A stretch of DNA of 64,000 bases, from assembly GCA_035772405.1 (NCBI GenBank), contig JAYKKM010000348.1:4687501-4751500 (forward strand). The letters are read 5' to 3'. The notes beneath the pieces were generated by a model. The model saw only the letters and a list, made by a program, of their open reading frames with translations. It searched no databases and was not told the DNA's origin. Positions 43,676 to 55,947 of the stretch are shown one piece after another. The position numbers and the translations under genes are program-made. Position 1 is the stretch's first letter, and every line of letters starts with the position of its first letter. This DNA is from Chrysogorgia sp. JL179-B06. Taxonomy: Eukaryota; Cnidaria; Anthozoa; Scleralcyonacea; Chrysogorgiidae.

Positions 43676-45692
43676 GTTCGTATCTGAAAATTTATTTATA
43701 TATGCATGTTTTGAAAACCGCCAACCAGAACGTTTTACACCAACAAACGATAATCATCAGGCATCCACGTCAATCGAGTTTGACGTAAACCTGTTCGTTC
43801 TTGTCGAACTACGGGTTATAGGAAATTATGAATGCTTCCTTGTCCAATTGTACAAAATAAACATTTTAAGCCAGTCTTGAAACAAGGCCAGAGGTTAATA
43901 ATCTTTCGACAGATACTGTCTGTTAGTGTTATATAACAACTGAATGTTATTGCGTTCATAGCAATCATACACAACATTATACATTTGATGAAATGGTGTC
44001 AAAGAATGTAATGTAAAGTGTGTCTGTATTAAAATCAACATTATGCCATTTAATATAGAAAAGGCTTCTCAGTTTGTTGGCATTTAAATGAAGCATTGGG
44101 TTAAGATATTACACATAACGCCCTTTTGTTAGGAGAAATTGTTTGGTGAGAGAATAATGGTGTAATTTTGAACACGTATCAGTTGGAGTTATTGAATTTA
44201 GTAAGAAACACAAAAGGATAAAAATTGTTTTCTGTTCTGGAATGCAATTAAATTTTTACACGATGGCAAATTACGTTCGTAATATTAATGCTATGTTATC
44301 ATCTTCAGTTACATGAAGTAGCTAAATTCCTCAAACGTTATGTCGCGAATGTATTTAGGACACACAGGGAGGAGACACGCAAGTCTAACATAATGTTTAT
44401 TAACATAATGTTTGTTAATATAAATTTTGCAGATGGAAAAGTTATTTCATAAAGATTTCGCTCAGTCATGCTGAGATGGAAATTATTATAATTGCACCAT
44501 TGTTGATTAATTGTGCACAGAGAACATTTGTCAAATATTTTGCGTTACCAATACATATTACAGTGATGACAATGTTAACTCAGAGTCAACAGTTGAACAT
44601 GGTAATAGGAGGATTATATACTTCGTGAAAGTAAATTGCAATATCAAACATACTATTAGTACTAACTGACAAATAGTTCACAGTTGGAGCTCAATCTTTT
44701 TTTTGTGAATAATTTAAAGAGTGTCAACCGTCGTGCATTGCGCGTTTGTGTTTATCTTTCCATACGATAACGAAGTGTTTTGAAGTGCTTCGTTGCCAAA
44801 TTGACGTGGTAAATACTTCGGAAATTCTCCGAGTCTTCTCATAAAACCCTATAGAGGCTTTCTTATTCATTCACAATACAAATACGTCGACTCGGAACCT
44901 GCACGCTTCGCGTCAGTCAAGGCTGACATAATTCGAAACGAAAGTCAAGAAAACGTCGAGTTTTGTGAAAAATGCAGAAATAATTACTTACTAAGGTATG
45001 TCTTCTTCAATTAAAAGACAAAATTAATCATTTATATCAAGGAATAAGGATTGACACGACATTTACGGATGAGTTCACTAAGGAATTTCATGCTTCCAAA
45101 AATGGCCGACCGAGCGTGAAATGCATCATGGTTGACACTCACTCTTTAAGGCAATATGCTATTAATAGCTCAAAATGCGGCGGACAGACAAACCAAATTT
45201 GACTCACAAATATTGCAAATGAGCTATTTTCTTTTGTTATGGCCGCAATAATTATGGGTAAATGCGGACAAACATGGGTACGACGTCATCTCGACAAAGT
45301 GCTATTGTAGTCAAAAATTAAACAATTCCTAAATAGAATTCACATACGTATAACGTTAATTCAAATATCAATGATTTCACCTGAACCTGTTCCGTTGCAT
45401 TTGAGTAATAACGTGTTTTTTTCTCGTCCTCATCGCCGGCCATTTTGAGTTTGTTCGACGGCGCAGAATTTCTGTACAGCGGTGTTTTATTTTTAATGTT
45501 GACGTCATTGTATGTGCGAGCGTGCGCAATGAAGATCATTTTGGGAATAAAGCTGTTATTTCTCAAATGCAGGATACGATATGGTTAAGGTTAAACTATG
45601 GACTTTTTAGAAACGATTTTTTGACAACAGTTGATACTTAAAGGAGTTCACCTTCTTAGTGTTTGATACTTATTTTTTAATCTCATTTTCAG
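43676..45692 (+). other. Intron of the ERK3/4-like gene (2017 bp)
   Basis: The donor GTTCGT and acceptor CTCATTTTCAG give a phase-1 junction recreating a Val codon; the joined stretch has the same number of residues as I recall in ERK3 between PL and the LDFLEQIL-like helix. Inside are the second half of an inverted repeat pair and no other recognised feature. Confidence 0.75.
45165..45312. repeat. Inverted partner of 40283-40460
   Basis: CGGACAGACAAACCAAATTT, GCAAATGAGCTATTTTCTTT and ATGGCCGCAATAATTATGGG are the reverse complement of the upstream copy. It lies in the kinase intron. Confidence 0.7.
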
Positions 45693-48600
45693 TTCTTCAT
45701 CTTCTCAAACATCTGTTGTCTTTCGATGCTGCAGACCGCGTCACAGCTGAGATGGCTTTACGTCATCCGTTCCTGGATGAATATAGGTGTGTTGGCGATG
45801 AGCCGGTTTGCTTAAAACCCTTGCACTTGGAGCATGAGGTAGATGACTTTCTCGAATATACCCTGAAGGACTTGATCGTTGGTGAGTGTGTAGCACTGGC
45901 CGAAGAACAGCCTCGGATTCACATGCAGATGTCTAGTTATTCAAGTCTTATGGACATCGTCAAGGAACTAAATAATTCGCCCAGTGAAACGACCACTCAA
46001 TCAGTTGAGGACGGAAAGAATGGTATCGCCATCAAAGTCACGAGTGAAAACGAAGGAGAAAGCGGAGATGGCGGTAGATTCAAGGTGTTGGAAGTTCTCA
46101 AGGAAGAGCATACGTCATCGAGTGATAGCAACGGAATTCCATCTCACGAAGACGGCATTAGCGAGGAACCCTTGATATCAGATCACCTTAGATTTAGCTC
46201 TGTCAAGTGGGAAAATGAGCGCCACAAGTTTGGGCATCGACGACATCACTCGCATCACCGAAAGAAGACGGCAGCCGACGATGGGTCGAGGTCGAGAAAG
46301 AGAAAAATCTCCCCCAGCCACAAGATACACAAGGGCCCAAACTCCGAACGGGAGATTGCCTCCGATTCAATACCCGAAGGTCAAGTACCCGGTAGGCTGT
46401 CACCCAATTTATCTAGTTCCAACGAATCAATGTTATCACCTGGTAAACTCTCCGTGGTGGAAAGCGACTCTATCGTTGTCTCAAAACTGGTGGGCGACGA
46501 TCAATCCCGGGATGATGAGGTTAAAGATCTTATCTCAAAGTCAAGTCAATTGATTGCTGACCGTCTGCTCGAGAAACCTGCGTTAACAAATGAACTAGAT
46601 CATGTCAATGCAAGTGAGACAATGGAACAACCGAGTTCAGTACTATCCTTAAGACATCTATCGACAGAAAAAGACAGACATTCTGGACACGGGGATTCAA
46701 AGGGTAACGTGGGACATTCCGGAACAAAGGATACTTCTGTAGCGGACGTGATAAGACGATCGCGGGAACTTCTTGGGGAACTAAGTTCAAGTGCGGATGT
46801 AGCAAAACGAGAGACATTGCCTGCTGGAAGCCTCGATGATCCAGTCAAAGATTTGATCTTGAAGTCGGAACTGTTACTTTGTTCCAGGGGGGAGAAGACC
46901 AAGCTGGAGACTGTGGATAAACAAGAGAAAGTGGTAGTCGATCGTTCTCCACCACCACACCCTGAAAGTACTACGCAGCATTATACACTCCAACCAATAC
47001 TCAGTGATCCTTTCCACCTAAGGGAATCGAACCGACGAATGCAGGAATTGCTCGAGGAATCACATACTCTGCTGAGCAACTTAAGAAATGACCCAGAAGT
47101 TGGTACCAGTCCTGAAACAGAGTCGTCCTCTGGCAGGCCATCGTGTGAGTTAGTTCCGGCCCAGGACGTGGTCGCAGGCGGTTCAGAAAGAATCGACCAG
47201 AAAGCATTTTCCACCAGTCAGACCCAGTTCCCTCCGCGCATGTCCGATGCACACAACGCTGCATTTCGGCACAGTGAGCGTGATGTCATTAGCACTCTGA
47301 AAGACGAGGTAGATTTGGCTGATGCGACAGCTGTTCTTTCCAAGGCAAAGCAGTTCCTGGACTACCAAGATAGCTATTCGTCGAACAATTCAAGCCAAAT
47401 TCTCAAAAAAACGATTGTGAGAGAAAACGTTGTTGAACCAGAATACAACCATTCACCATGTGGAGAGGTGAGTTTACTATCTGGTACGGCTTCTGCAATG
47501 GTGAACGATGTCGAGCTAACAGCTCCGCCTCAAAGTGTAGATACTTTTGACACAGGAAGTACGACGTCGATATCCAACAGACGAAAAGAGACCGTTGATA
47601 AAGAAACAATTCTTGATGAAGAAACAATTCTTAATGAACCCAAGTTGACTTGCCTGACGACAATGCAGATGTTCGAGTTCGAAAATCCTTTGAGCTTCTG
47701 TCGTGTTTTGGAGCAGGACACAAGTGAAGGCCTTCATCAACAAGCAGTTATTTTCGAGCCTGTCCCAGTCAACTACAACGTTACCTTTTTGCATCAGATT
47801 GTAATCAAGAACTCCGCACTCCGCGCTCAACATCCTTTACGCGACAACCATGACGTAATGAGTTTCGCAACGTATTCTGGATCCATTGGTGACGTCAGAT
47901 ACTCTTGTGCAGCCAGCGGGTCCATGCACATTGCATCCGGGCAAGAGATACCTGATGATGTTCAGGATGCCGAGGGTAGCCGTGAGGAATCCCAAGGAGA
48001 CACCGCAGATCGCGAGGGTGATAAGGATGCTGAGAGGGTTTTCTGGAAGTTAAATAAGAGTGAAACTTTAGAGTCATCTGTGGCAGTGACAGGAGTTGAA
48101 GAAAACACAAAGCTTCTTCTTCCTAAGGTCGAGCAACTGGCATTCGACGACAAGCAAACGAACTGGGAAGATGATAGTGAAGGGAGGAAAGTTATAGAAG
48201 AACAGATGCATGAAACTACTGTGATTTCACCAAGTTTTAGTCCAGACAGTGAAAGCGTTAACCACATCCCAAACGCACTAATTCACTGTGGAATTCGTGA
48301 ACTAAATAAATGTTGGGATGATCCGGAACAAACTCCAAGTTGTCCGAACTGCAATAGCAAAAAGGACGACGACAAAAAGGACGACGACAAAAAGGACGAA
48401 AATAGAAAGTATGAAAACATGGAAGGTCATCGACACGCAAATGAAGCTGATTTATCTGAAATGACGTCGAAATGTTCAATGGACCAGAAGGCCTACCCCA
48501 CTTCAGCTGGGTCGTATCACAACAACGTGACAGCATACTCTAATACTTTTACTGACAAGCTGAGTTCCGAAGATTTCGTTGGTAAGATATACCGGACTGA

Positions 48601-48730
48601 AAAGAACGCAATGACCTCCAATGGAGGACTTCATTCGAAGGATAATGCCGGTTTGAGAAACTTCTACGCGACGATAAAAATCAAATCGCTAATGAACCGT
48701 TCTCGAACGTACCGTGATAAGTTATACTAA
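45693..48730 (+). CDS. MAPK6: ERK3/4-like kinase, exon 2 (end of kinase domain and long tail)
   Basis: This exon completes the kinase domain (VLHLLKHLLSFDAADRVTAE, ALRHPFLDEY) and gives a protein of about 1297 residues. LHLEHEVDDFLEY at about 329-341 matches the place of the FRIEDE motif with which ERK3/4 bind MK5; two of its acidic residues are kept. The remaining ~960 residues are mostly polar and look disordered, longer than the ERK3 C-terminal extension. A helical motif recurs: VKDLISKSSQLIADRL (~561), ADVIRRSRELLGEL (~636), VKDLILKSELLLCSR (~670), MQELLEESHTLLSNL (~735) and VLSKAKQFLDYQ (~832). There is a basic patch with HRRHHSHHRKK (~457) and a KKDDDKKDDDKK run near 1180. It ends in a basic segment (IKIKSLMNRSRTYRDKLY). 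Confidence 0.85.
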
Positions 48731-48974
48731 CTGTCCGCTTTTTAATTAAATGAGAAATAGTTAACTATTTTATAAGGTATTTAAAGACAATTTTTATCAC
48801 GCAGATTAGTGCTAGTCGAATATAGTCTTGGAGATACGAGCCGTAGTAGGCTTTTTAGATAATTTATTCAATTGACACAGCTATATATTTACATTTGTAA
48901 TTTAACGACGAATTTCATTCATATTTTATTGTGTATAAATTCTAGGAATTATTAAATTGCATTCTGGTATCTGA

Positions 48975-49290
48975 GTGTGCCAAACGCCTATTTTTTTCCT
49001 GCACAAACAGTGTCGGGGTTCCGTGTTTTTGATGTTCAAAAACATTGCAGTCATGAGTTCTCTACTTTTCTCGATCACCTTTTGCAGAACGTTGCATGGA
49101 TATCCTAACAGTTTTCCTTGTTTGGATTCCCTCCTGGACATAATTGGGATCCCAAGAGCTACTTTGTCCACTTTGGAGGAGAGGAGGGAGGATGCTACCA
49201 CACGTGAAGCTTCAAGTAGGGTGCTAAATGATAATGAACACCCAAATCGTATCTTTGTGACAAATCCAACAATTCAGGGCGCGAAATAAC
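48975..49290 (+). mobile_element. Possible LINE RT C-terminal fragment
   Basis: The frame contains SLLDIIGIPRATLSTLEERR then EDATTREAS and NDNEHPNRIFV, resembling the LPTLEERRE...HP ending of some non-LTR retrotransposon proteins. It is short and the match is from memory only. Confidence 0.4.
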
Positions 49291-50170
49291 GGCCGGGCAA
49301 CGGATTATAATGTCCGGCCAAATTGAGGCGATGTCCGGTCAAACTCTCGCCTTGCCGGTCATTTTGACCGGTCACCTCTTTCTGTTATGACATTAAGCAA
49401 GATAACAAACTAATTGCTCAAAAGACGAAGTGGAAATAAATTCAATTACGAGCGGCTGCAACTGTCAAAACCAACACTTTTAGCACTGTTATGTTCTGTT
49501 TCTTTACTATATCAATCAAATGAGGCGATCGCCCGCACGCAACGAACTTGATTGAATTTATTGACGACAGACGGATTTTCATTAATTAACAAGTGTCGCA
49601 TAATTCAGAAACTTTCCAGAGAGGAGTCGACAAAGAACATCTACTTTAAAGAATAAAATGAATCTGGACTGCTAATTAATAAATTAAAGCTGAAAAGTAT
49701 CGGCATTTCATTTGTGCTGACACGATACCATCGCATAGAAATGATTTTCAAATTGCTCCAGATAATTAGGTGACGGTTTCGCACATTTTCAGTCTTATAT
49801 CACGTGTAAACGCAACGGCTGACATAAGCTAAAGCGAAATGCATTTTATGTGAAGGAGTTAAGGCTTTTTTTCAGGCTTTAGCTGAATAATTTGTCCGGT
49901 CATAAAAGCGCGGCATGTCCGAGTATAATCTAAGAGCAAAGCCCAGCCCTCTTCCTATATCGATCTTGGGAACAAATGACATTCAAATTCATTTATTCAC
50001 AGAGCAGCTAGGCTCCTGGTTGTCTAACTGAATATTTTAAACCTAGAGTATTAACAATATTTTAAATAGTTTTACTAATCGTATAATATTTTTTATCAAA
50101 TGATTTGTAAATCCATAATGTATTTCTATTCTTAGGATGGATAAATAAAGATTATTATTATATTACTCTA
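49265..50170. repeat. CCGGTC-rich block and possible LINE 3' tail
   Basis: CGAAATAACGGCCGGGCAAC to TTGACCGGTCACC (49277-49377) resembles 15300-15380. The end TAAATAAAGATTATTATTA (50143-50160) looks like a LINE tail. The middle is unassigned. Confidence 0.4.
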
Positions 50171-50817
50171 TATTACTTATAATTATTAAATTATATATAC
50201 AGTATACAATTTGTCGAACTTGTCCATTTTAAAGATAAAGTCCTCAGCTCATACTCATTTCTCTATTCCTTATCACACTATTTCTTAGCAAATTTCAGGG
50301 GGGCCAGCCCCACCTCAAATGCGGGCCTGATATGTATGCGCACATGCAAGATTGTGTCGGTACTGTGAGAATACAATAGTCTCGGCCCAATTAGAGTATT
50401 ACAGTTCGGAATATCTAAGTTCTTAATAAGTAAGTAAGGTGTGTCAAGGCATCTCTCCCTCAAAGCACCAACGTTAAATTATATTAACGTATTCCGAACA
50501 CGCAATCCGCAGTTTATTCATTTTTTTGCTTTGTTGTTTTGTGTATGTTTTTCTGGTTATGCCGGCTGTTGCCACGCAGGCGAAAGGTTTTTACTTTTGT
50601 CTTTTCAGATTCTTCAAGATAGCTAACGGAGCATATGTCAAACTTTCCCAGACTCGTCAGTGTTCGCAGTAAAAGAAAGAAAATCATAATACTTGTTTAT
50701 TTCCAGTCACTAAGAGAGCTAGGACGACACCTAAGGAAGTCTTGACAGCGACTATATCAAAGCAGAACAAGGATATAAGAGAATAACATTTTAACAAAAA
50801 CATCATGAACACGTTGA

Positions 50818-50850
50818 GGAGGGATTTGAACCTCCAGAAATATTGCTACT
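50818..50850 (-). repeat. Isolated Pol III B-box, probable tRNA-SINE remnant
   Basis: On the minus strand TGGAGGTTCAAATCCCTCCT contains a consensus B-box GGTTCAAATCC in a TPsiC-like stem. No matching A-box or acceptor stem was found, so it is not a tRNA gene. Confidence 0.45.
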
Positions 50851-51002
50851 ACACGGGAAGAACACGTTTTAGAATATTCCTCCCAGGACGTTTTCTTAGT
50901 TTTCAAGGCCAAGTGGAATATAGAATATCAGTTCAAGTGCTGTTGAATGAAAAACTGTTAAACATCAGAAACGTTACATAATTGACACTATACATGACTT
51001 AG

Positions 51003-51820
51003 GCCAAGTAAAAAAAAACATATGTTTCTCGTCCGGATTTCTGCCAAAAAGCAGGGAAGCGGGGCATTTTTTTTTTTTTTTTTTTCTTAGCCAAAGTAAT
51101 AAGCTTTCATACAGTTTAGTAAGGAAAATACACGCAATAAAACGTGAACTACAAAAGGCTTTATTTAAGTAACTAAATTTTTTAATGTCTCGTAACGTAA
51201 TAACGCATACCATGGTTTTAATACTTTATCTGCCGTTCTGATCCTCGAGCAAACGAAAACCATCGTTTAAATATGGGTTAAAACAAAAAACATTCATGAA
51301 TATGCAGCCAAGCATGACAAGCATGTGAACAAAAATATGAGTTCGTATTTCAGCATATCCTCACTCTTATAATGACTATAATGATCAATCAACCATTCCT
51401 GTTAAAATGATGATAATGATCAAATTAAGAGCGTTAATGCTAGAACCCAACCCCAACACAACAAAGATCCTAACCCTAACCCCCCGCCTAATATGTTTTC
51501 TAACCCTAACCCCCCGCCTAATATGTTTTCTAACCCTAACCCCCCCGTAATTTGATTGATCATTATAGTCATTATAATGCGTATTTGAGTTCGTGAAGTG
51601 TTGAATTTGGTCAGCGGATAGGATTTTGAATGAGCCCGCAGTAGTTTTCAGATTAATACTTCAAGTTATCAAAAATAAAGTTCAAAAACATGAAGCGAAA
51701 TTTGTAGAGGAAAACCAGCAAAAAAAAAAAAAGAAAGGAAGCGGCCAAGAAAAAGGAAGCGGCCAAGAAAAAGGAAGCGGGCGGGGACGAGAAACATATG
51801 TGTTTTTTTACTTGGCCTTA
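51003..51820. mobile_element. About 818-bp inverted-repeat element with a smaller one nested inside
   Basis: AGGCCAAGTAAAAAAAAACA...TTTCTCGTCC (51002-51035) is inverted at 51783-51821 (GGACGAGAAACATATGTGTT...ACTTGGCCT). An 18-bp repeat (GGAAGCGGCCAAGAAAAA) lies next to the right end. Class unknown. Confidence 0.7.
51368..51576. mobile_element. 209-bp nested MITE with telomere-like repeats
   Basis: The 25-bp inverted ends contain TATAATGACTATAATGATCA. The interior has nearly three 30-bp units with CTAACCCTAACCCCCCGCCT, each holding two telomere-type CTAACCC words. Confidence 0.75.
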
Positions 51821-52319
51821 TAGTCGTATCTATTATCATATAATACGTTTGTAAAGTCCGACACACGAATCAATGAGATGCCTGCCTCCTACACTGTTGT
51901 CCTGTTGTTTTGTAATAATGCAGTTTAGCTATAAAATGCTTTATGCTCGTTCACAAGGTGATAGAGTATAAAAAAGAATACTTAAATATAAATTAGCAGC
52001 CATTTTGGAATAATTAGGTCTATACGTTGGCCGTAAAATATTTAATCACGTACGTCATTACGGTAGTGGTCGTTAAGCATCTAAAAATACCCGGCCCGTT
52101 GTTAAGCTTGACATTTTACGTTTCCAAGGTGAAATTTCAAAAATAGCCCGGTGTTTAATAGCCTTCATGCTATGTAGATTGTAGACCACCTACAGAAACC
52201 CACGTAAGCTAAGTTTTATGTGGGCTTTTTCCACGAGGCCATAGCATAGAACCGTCTGGAATGTAAATTGCTTGCCATTCTAAGTATATCTTTAATTGCA
52301 TTTAAATTTTCCTAGTGAT

Positions 52320-52915
52320 GTGGTATAAACGTGCTGTGTAGACAGTGTTGAAAAATGTTGGTGTACTGCCTGAACAGTGTCAGTGTGTTGGAGGTCTAAC
52401 GTTTCAAGCGAAGCCGCCTTTCGTCAGAGAGTGAAAGTGACGAAGGGCCTTTGACGCCTTTCACTCTCTGACCTCATACCCATAACTATTCCCACCACCC
52501 TCGTTAGCCCTCACACTATTTCGGCAGCACACCAAAATTTTAGAGTTTTCAATTTGTATTTAATAATAATAATAATATATACATATTCTTCTATCTATAC
52601 TTAAATCTCTAAGCGAAGTCTTGTCACCAAGATAACACTTCTCTCACTCTCAGATAAGACACTCGTCTGTTGACGCAATATTATCACCTCACGTTTGACA
52701 AGAGGGTTTATCTTCGGATAATTTTAGCTTTTAAAAGGATCTTCTATACTGATCAAGTCTTTTTAGGATTTAGTCAGGGCACTTTCAGTGTTCTCTCTGA
52801 CGAAGGGCCTTCGCTCGAAACGTTCGATCTCTTCCACACTATTTCGCCAGTACACACCAACCTTTCAGAGTATTCTATTTGTATTTCTACACTTCCTACG
52901 CAACACAACACGTTA
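52320..52915. repeat. Two Penelope-type tail repeats in succession
   Basis: The first (52320-52560) is palindromic: GTGTTGGAGGTCTAACGTTT against CACACTATTTCGGCAGCACA. The second (about 52780-52915) has TCTGACGAAGGGCCTTCGCT, GAAACGTTCG, AGTACACACCAACCTTTCAG and CTACGCAACACAACACGTTA in the standard order. Confidence 0.75.
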
Positions 52916-53490
52916 TATAGATCAAAACGTGATCTGTTTATACCTGATCATAACAACAACAATATGTAGCTATAAATAAACAGTGTTTTGGTTAGCAAAG
53001 TTTTCAATTGATAACCTCAAAGATTATACTTTGTAGTCGAGAATTACGTTTGATATAGTAAAGATCTTCATCGTATAATATTAGCAATTCATGATAATAT
53101 TAGCAATTCATGTGGTTCATTTTTCCATATGGATTAAAACAATTAAGTATATTGAAAAAAATTTGAATTAAACTATCCCTCCCTGTGCGAAGTTGATGAA
53201 TATACGTGCTATTATATTTGTCAATATAAAATTATATTAGATTCTGTATAACATATATTGAATACCATCTCTTCTCGCATTTGTACCATATTCTATAGAT
53301 ATATGTTATATGGGGCGTTCCATACAGATGCCTAGTTCAATATTCGTTTTAATTTTCCCCTTCGGCATCAGTGTCATATTTCCATCGTTTATAACCGTTC
53401 CTTAGTTACAATTGTAAACTATGATTCGTCATCAAAATTATCGATAGGGGAGTATCTCCATAGCAACAGCAAAGTAGCCTGCTCGCAGGC
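52916..53490. other. Unassigned AT-rich stretch
   Basis: I see no gene or repeat in this interval. Confidence 0.4.
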
Positions 53491-53494
53491 TAAG

Positions 53495-53690
53495 CATATT
53501 TGGCCATTTCACATTAGGCCATTTCACATTAGGCCATTTCACATTAGGCTATTTCACATTAGGCTATTTCACTTTAGGCTATTTCACTTTAGGCTATTTC
53601 ACATAAGGCTATTTCACATTAGGCTATTTCACATTAGGCTATTTCACATTAGGCTATTTCACATTAGGCTATTTCACATTAGCACATACT
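53495..53690. repeat. 15-bp satellite GGCTATTTCACATTA, second array
   Basis: About 13 nearly perfect units, the same repeat as at 39355-39625, about 14 kb away and in the same orientation. Confidence 0.9.
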
Positions 53691-53834
53691 TGGACAAACT
53701 TATAACAAACGTGCGACAAACTTGTGGCTGAGGTTTCATAGACTATAAGTATCTCGAATTTAAAACATAGTCCTAACCCTTTAGCCGACGAACTAAATCT
53801 GTGTATGGAAGCCCTTAATTTATTCAGATCAACC

Positions 53835-53905
53835 ATTTATAGGTATTTGCCAAGGATTTAAAGTAGTATCTGCTACTTTAAATCCGTGGCAAACACCTAT
53901 AACTG
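53835..53905. repeat. Hairpin with about 28-bp arms
   Basis: ATAGGTATTTGCCAAGGATT...AAAGTAG faces CTACTTTAAATCC...GGCAAACACCTAT around a 6-base loop. It lies at the end of a 93-codon minus-strand open frame (53829-54110) that I do not recognise. Confidence 0.65.
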
Positions 53906-55432
53906 TGATAATCTTAGATCCTTTAAAACTATCTGCTTGAAGTGTAATTCGTCTCGTAGCATTACTCGTACTATCACTTGTTGTTCTTAATATTAGATTA
54001 ATCAAATACAGAACGGCTGTGGATCCGAGGGCGGCAATGGTGTGTTTCTGCGCTTGGGCTGGGCTTTGGTTATCTCGATCCTTACCATCTGATGATGAGT
54101 TATTGATCATAATTAATCTTGAAGGGGTGCAGAAATGGAGTATTGCGGCCCTCCTGAGCTAAAGTTGTTGTGTATTATTATTAAATCAACAGTAATTATT
54201 TATTATATTATTATTTGGGTCACCCTGCCATTGTTTTATCACTATATATAGTGTAATCTAGCTATGTTAGGTTTCTTTTTTGGTGTTTTTTTTTGAAAAA
54301 CCAAACCCAAACCTAACCCTACACATAATACTTAATGTACGACAATGTTTTATTGCGTTAGGAGAACGCATTCTAATCTTGCATGTTATGGGTTGCTGTG
54401 CTTTACAGCTAAAAGAAATCAAGATAAAATCTTTCCCCTTTTTGAATAAATTACCATTTTGGAATTTGGAATAAATTATGGCATTAGTACTAGCTGGGGA
54501 AATGCTGCCTCGGGACTAACACAGCAGCAGTGGATACGAAGTTGCCTGTAGAAGTGTTCAGGATCGATTAGGCATGCCAGCAGAATGATGCTAGAAATGT
54601 TCTATAGCATGGAGGATCAAACAAATAGAATGTATTATAAACCACGTATAAAGGCGATCATATAGCCTTGTAATAAATAACATATGGTAATCGTATGGCG
54701 CGTTTATAATATCAAAATTCAATCTGATCATTTGAACACCATACATCTAATTCGAACAACATTTACTCGAAACGAGCAAGCCTCGCGAAGTTATAAATTT
54801 TCCATTCAAGCGAAACTTTTGCCAAATCGAACTTCACGATTGTAACTTCTGAATTGAACGATTTACAGGTATCTGGCGGTCAACTTTCAAATCGAACAAA
54901 CGAACGGCCAAAAATATACTCTCGTAATATTAAAATAACGTACGAAAATCACTCAGGATGTCACCGTTGTCAAAAACATTGAAGTTACAGTGTCTCCTTC
55001 AATTAAGACGCTGTTATATATTTATTAGCTTTATTTATTTTCATAATTCGTTACAGCATGATTACCAATCTTCATTCGCCATTTACTGGTCCACATGCGT
55101 CGAACGCAATTACATAATCTTTGATTATTCCTAGTTTTAGAAATAATAGCGGATTTAATTTCGCATTTTACTACCGATAGTCTATGTGACGTCATTTCGG
55201 GATTTATATGAATCTTCACCCAAACTTGTGACATACTTGCAATCAATAGCAAGCATCTACTTCATGTATGCCTATTATTCTGTAGTAAGCGACATTTTAG
55301 ACGCGATATTTTTAACGAACGCCACAGGGCACCGCACTTTAGCACTATTATTAACTATGGTCTGGTATATATGGAACAGCCAATAATCTCGTACGTACGA
55401 ATAACCACTTATTAGTGCCCAGTAGACTCTTA
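53906..55432. other. Unassigned intergenic stretch
   Basis: No gene supported. The minus-strand frame 53829-54110 (MINNSSSDGKDRDNQSPAQ...) is open but unlike anything I recognise. Confidence 0.4.
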
Positions 55433-55947
55433 AACCCCGTTTACACGGCAATAACAGTACGGGATTACGATCGCGATCGCGATAGATCGCAATCCCTATT
55501 TTACGTTGTGTTTACACGGACAGCTATCCCAATTCGGATCGTTCTTGAAAGCCCGAGTTGCTGCCCTCATGTTCGGGAAGTACTGCTCTTTTGGCCTCTC
55601 ACTCTGTGCAGGCTACAAATAAAATGGCGGAGCATGTTTGGCAATTTTCCAACTATTTAAAGTGAATAACAATGGTTGGAGAACATTGCGACGTTTAGAG
55701 CACGAAAGAATCGTGCTAAGCTGGAGATGATTTTGTTCATGTTTGGAAACCTCCAGTTTATTCGGATCCAGTTTATTCGCACGCGTGTTTATTCTGATCG
55801 TAATCCCCAAACTGTTTACACGGCTATTTTCGATCGCGATCGCAAACCACCTCCAGAACTGGATTAAATTTATCACCTTCGAGTGTTTACACGACAAAAA
55901 TTATCGGTCGCAATCCCGATAATTTGGCTCCGTGTAAACGGGGTGTT
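55433..55947. mobile_element. About 515-bp MITE with CCCCGTTTACACGG ends
   Basis: ACCCCGTTTACACGG (55434) is inverted at the right end as CCGTGTAAACGGGGT (to 55944). Sub-terminal GTTTACACGG words recur several times, along with GATCGCGATCGCGAT blocks near both ends. No transposase; class unknown. Confidence 0.75.

Noticed and set aside
53829..54110. 93-codon minus-strand frame MINNSSSDGKDRDNQ...
   Set aside because: No recognisable family, partly overlaps a hairpin repeat; left as unassigned.
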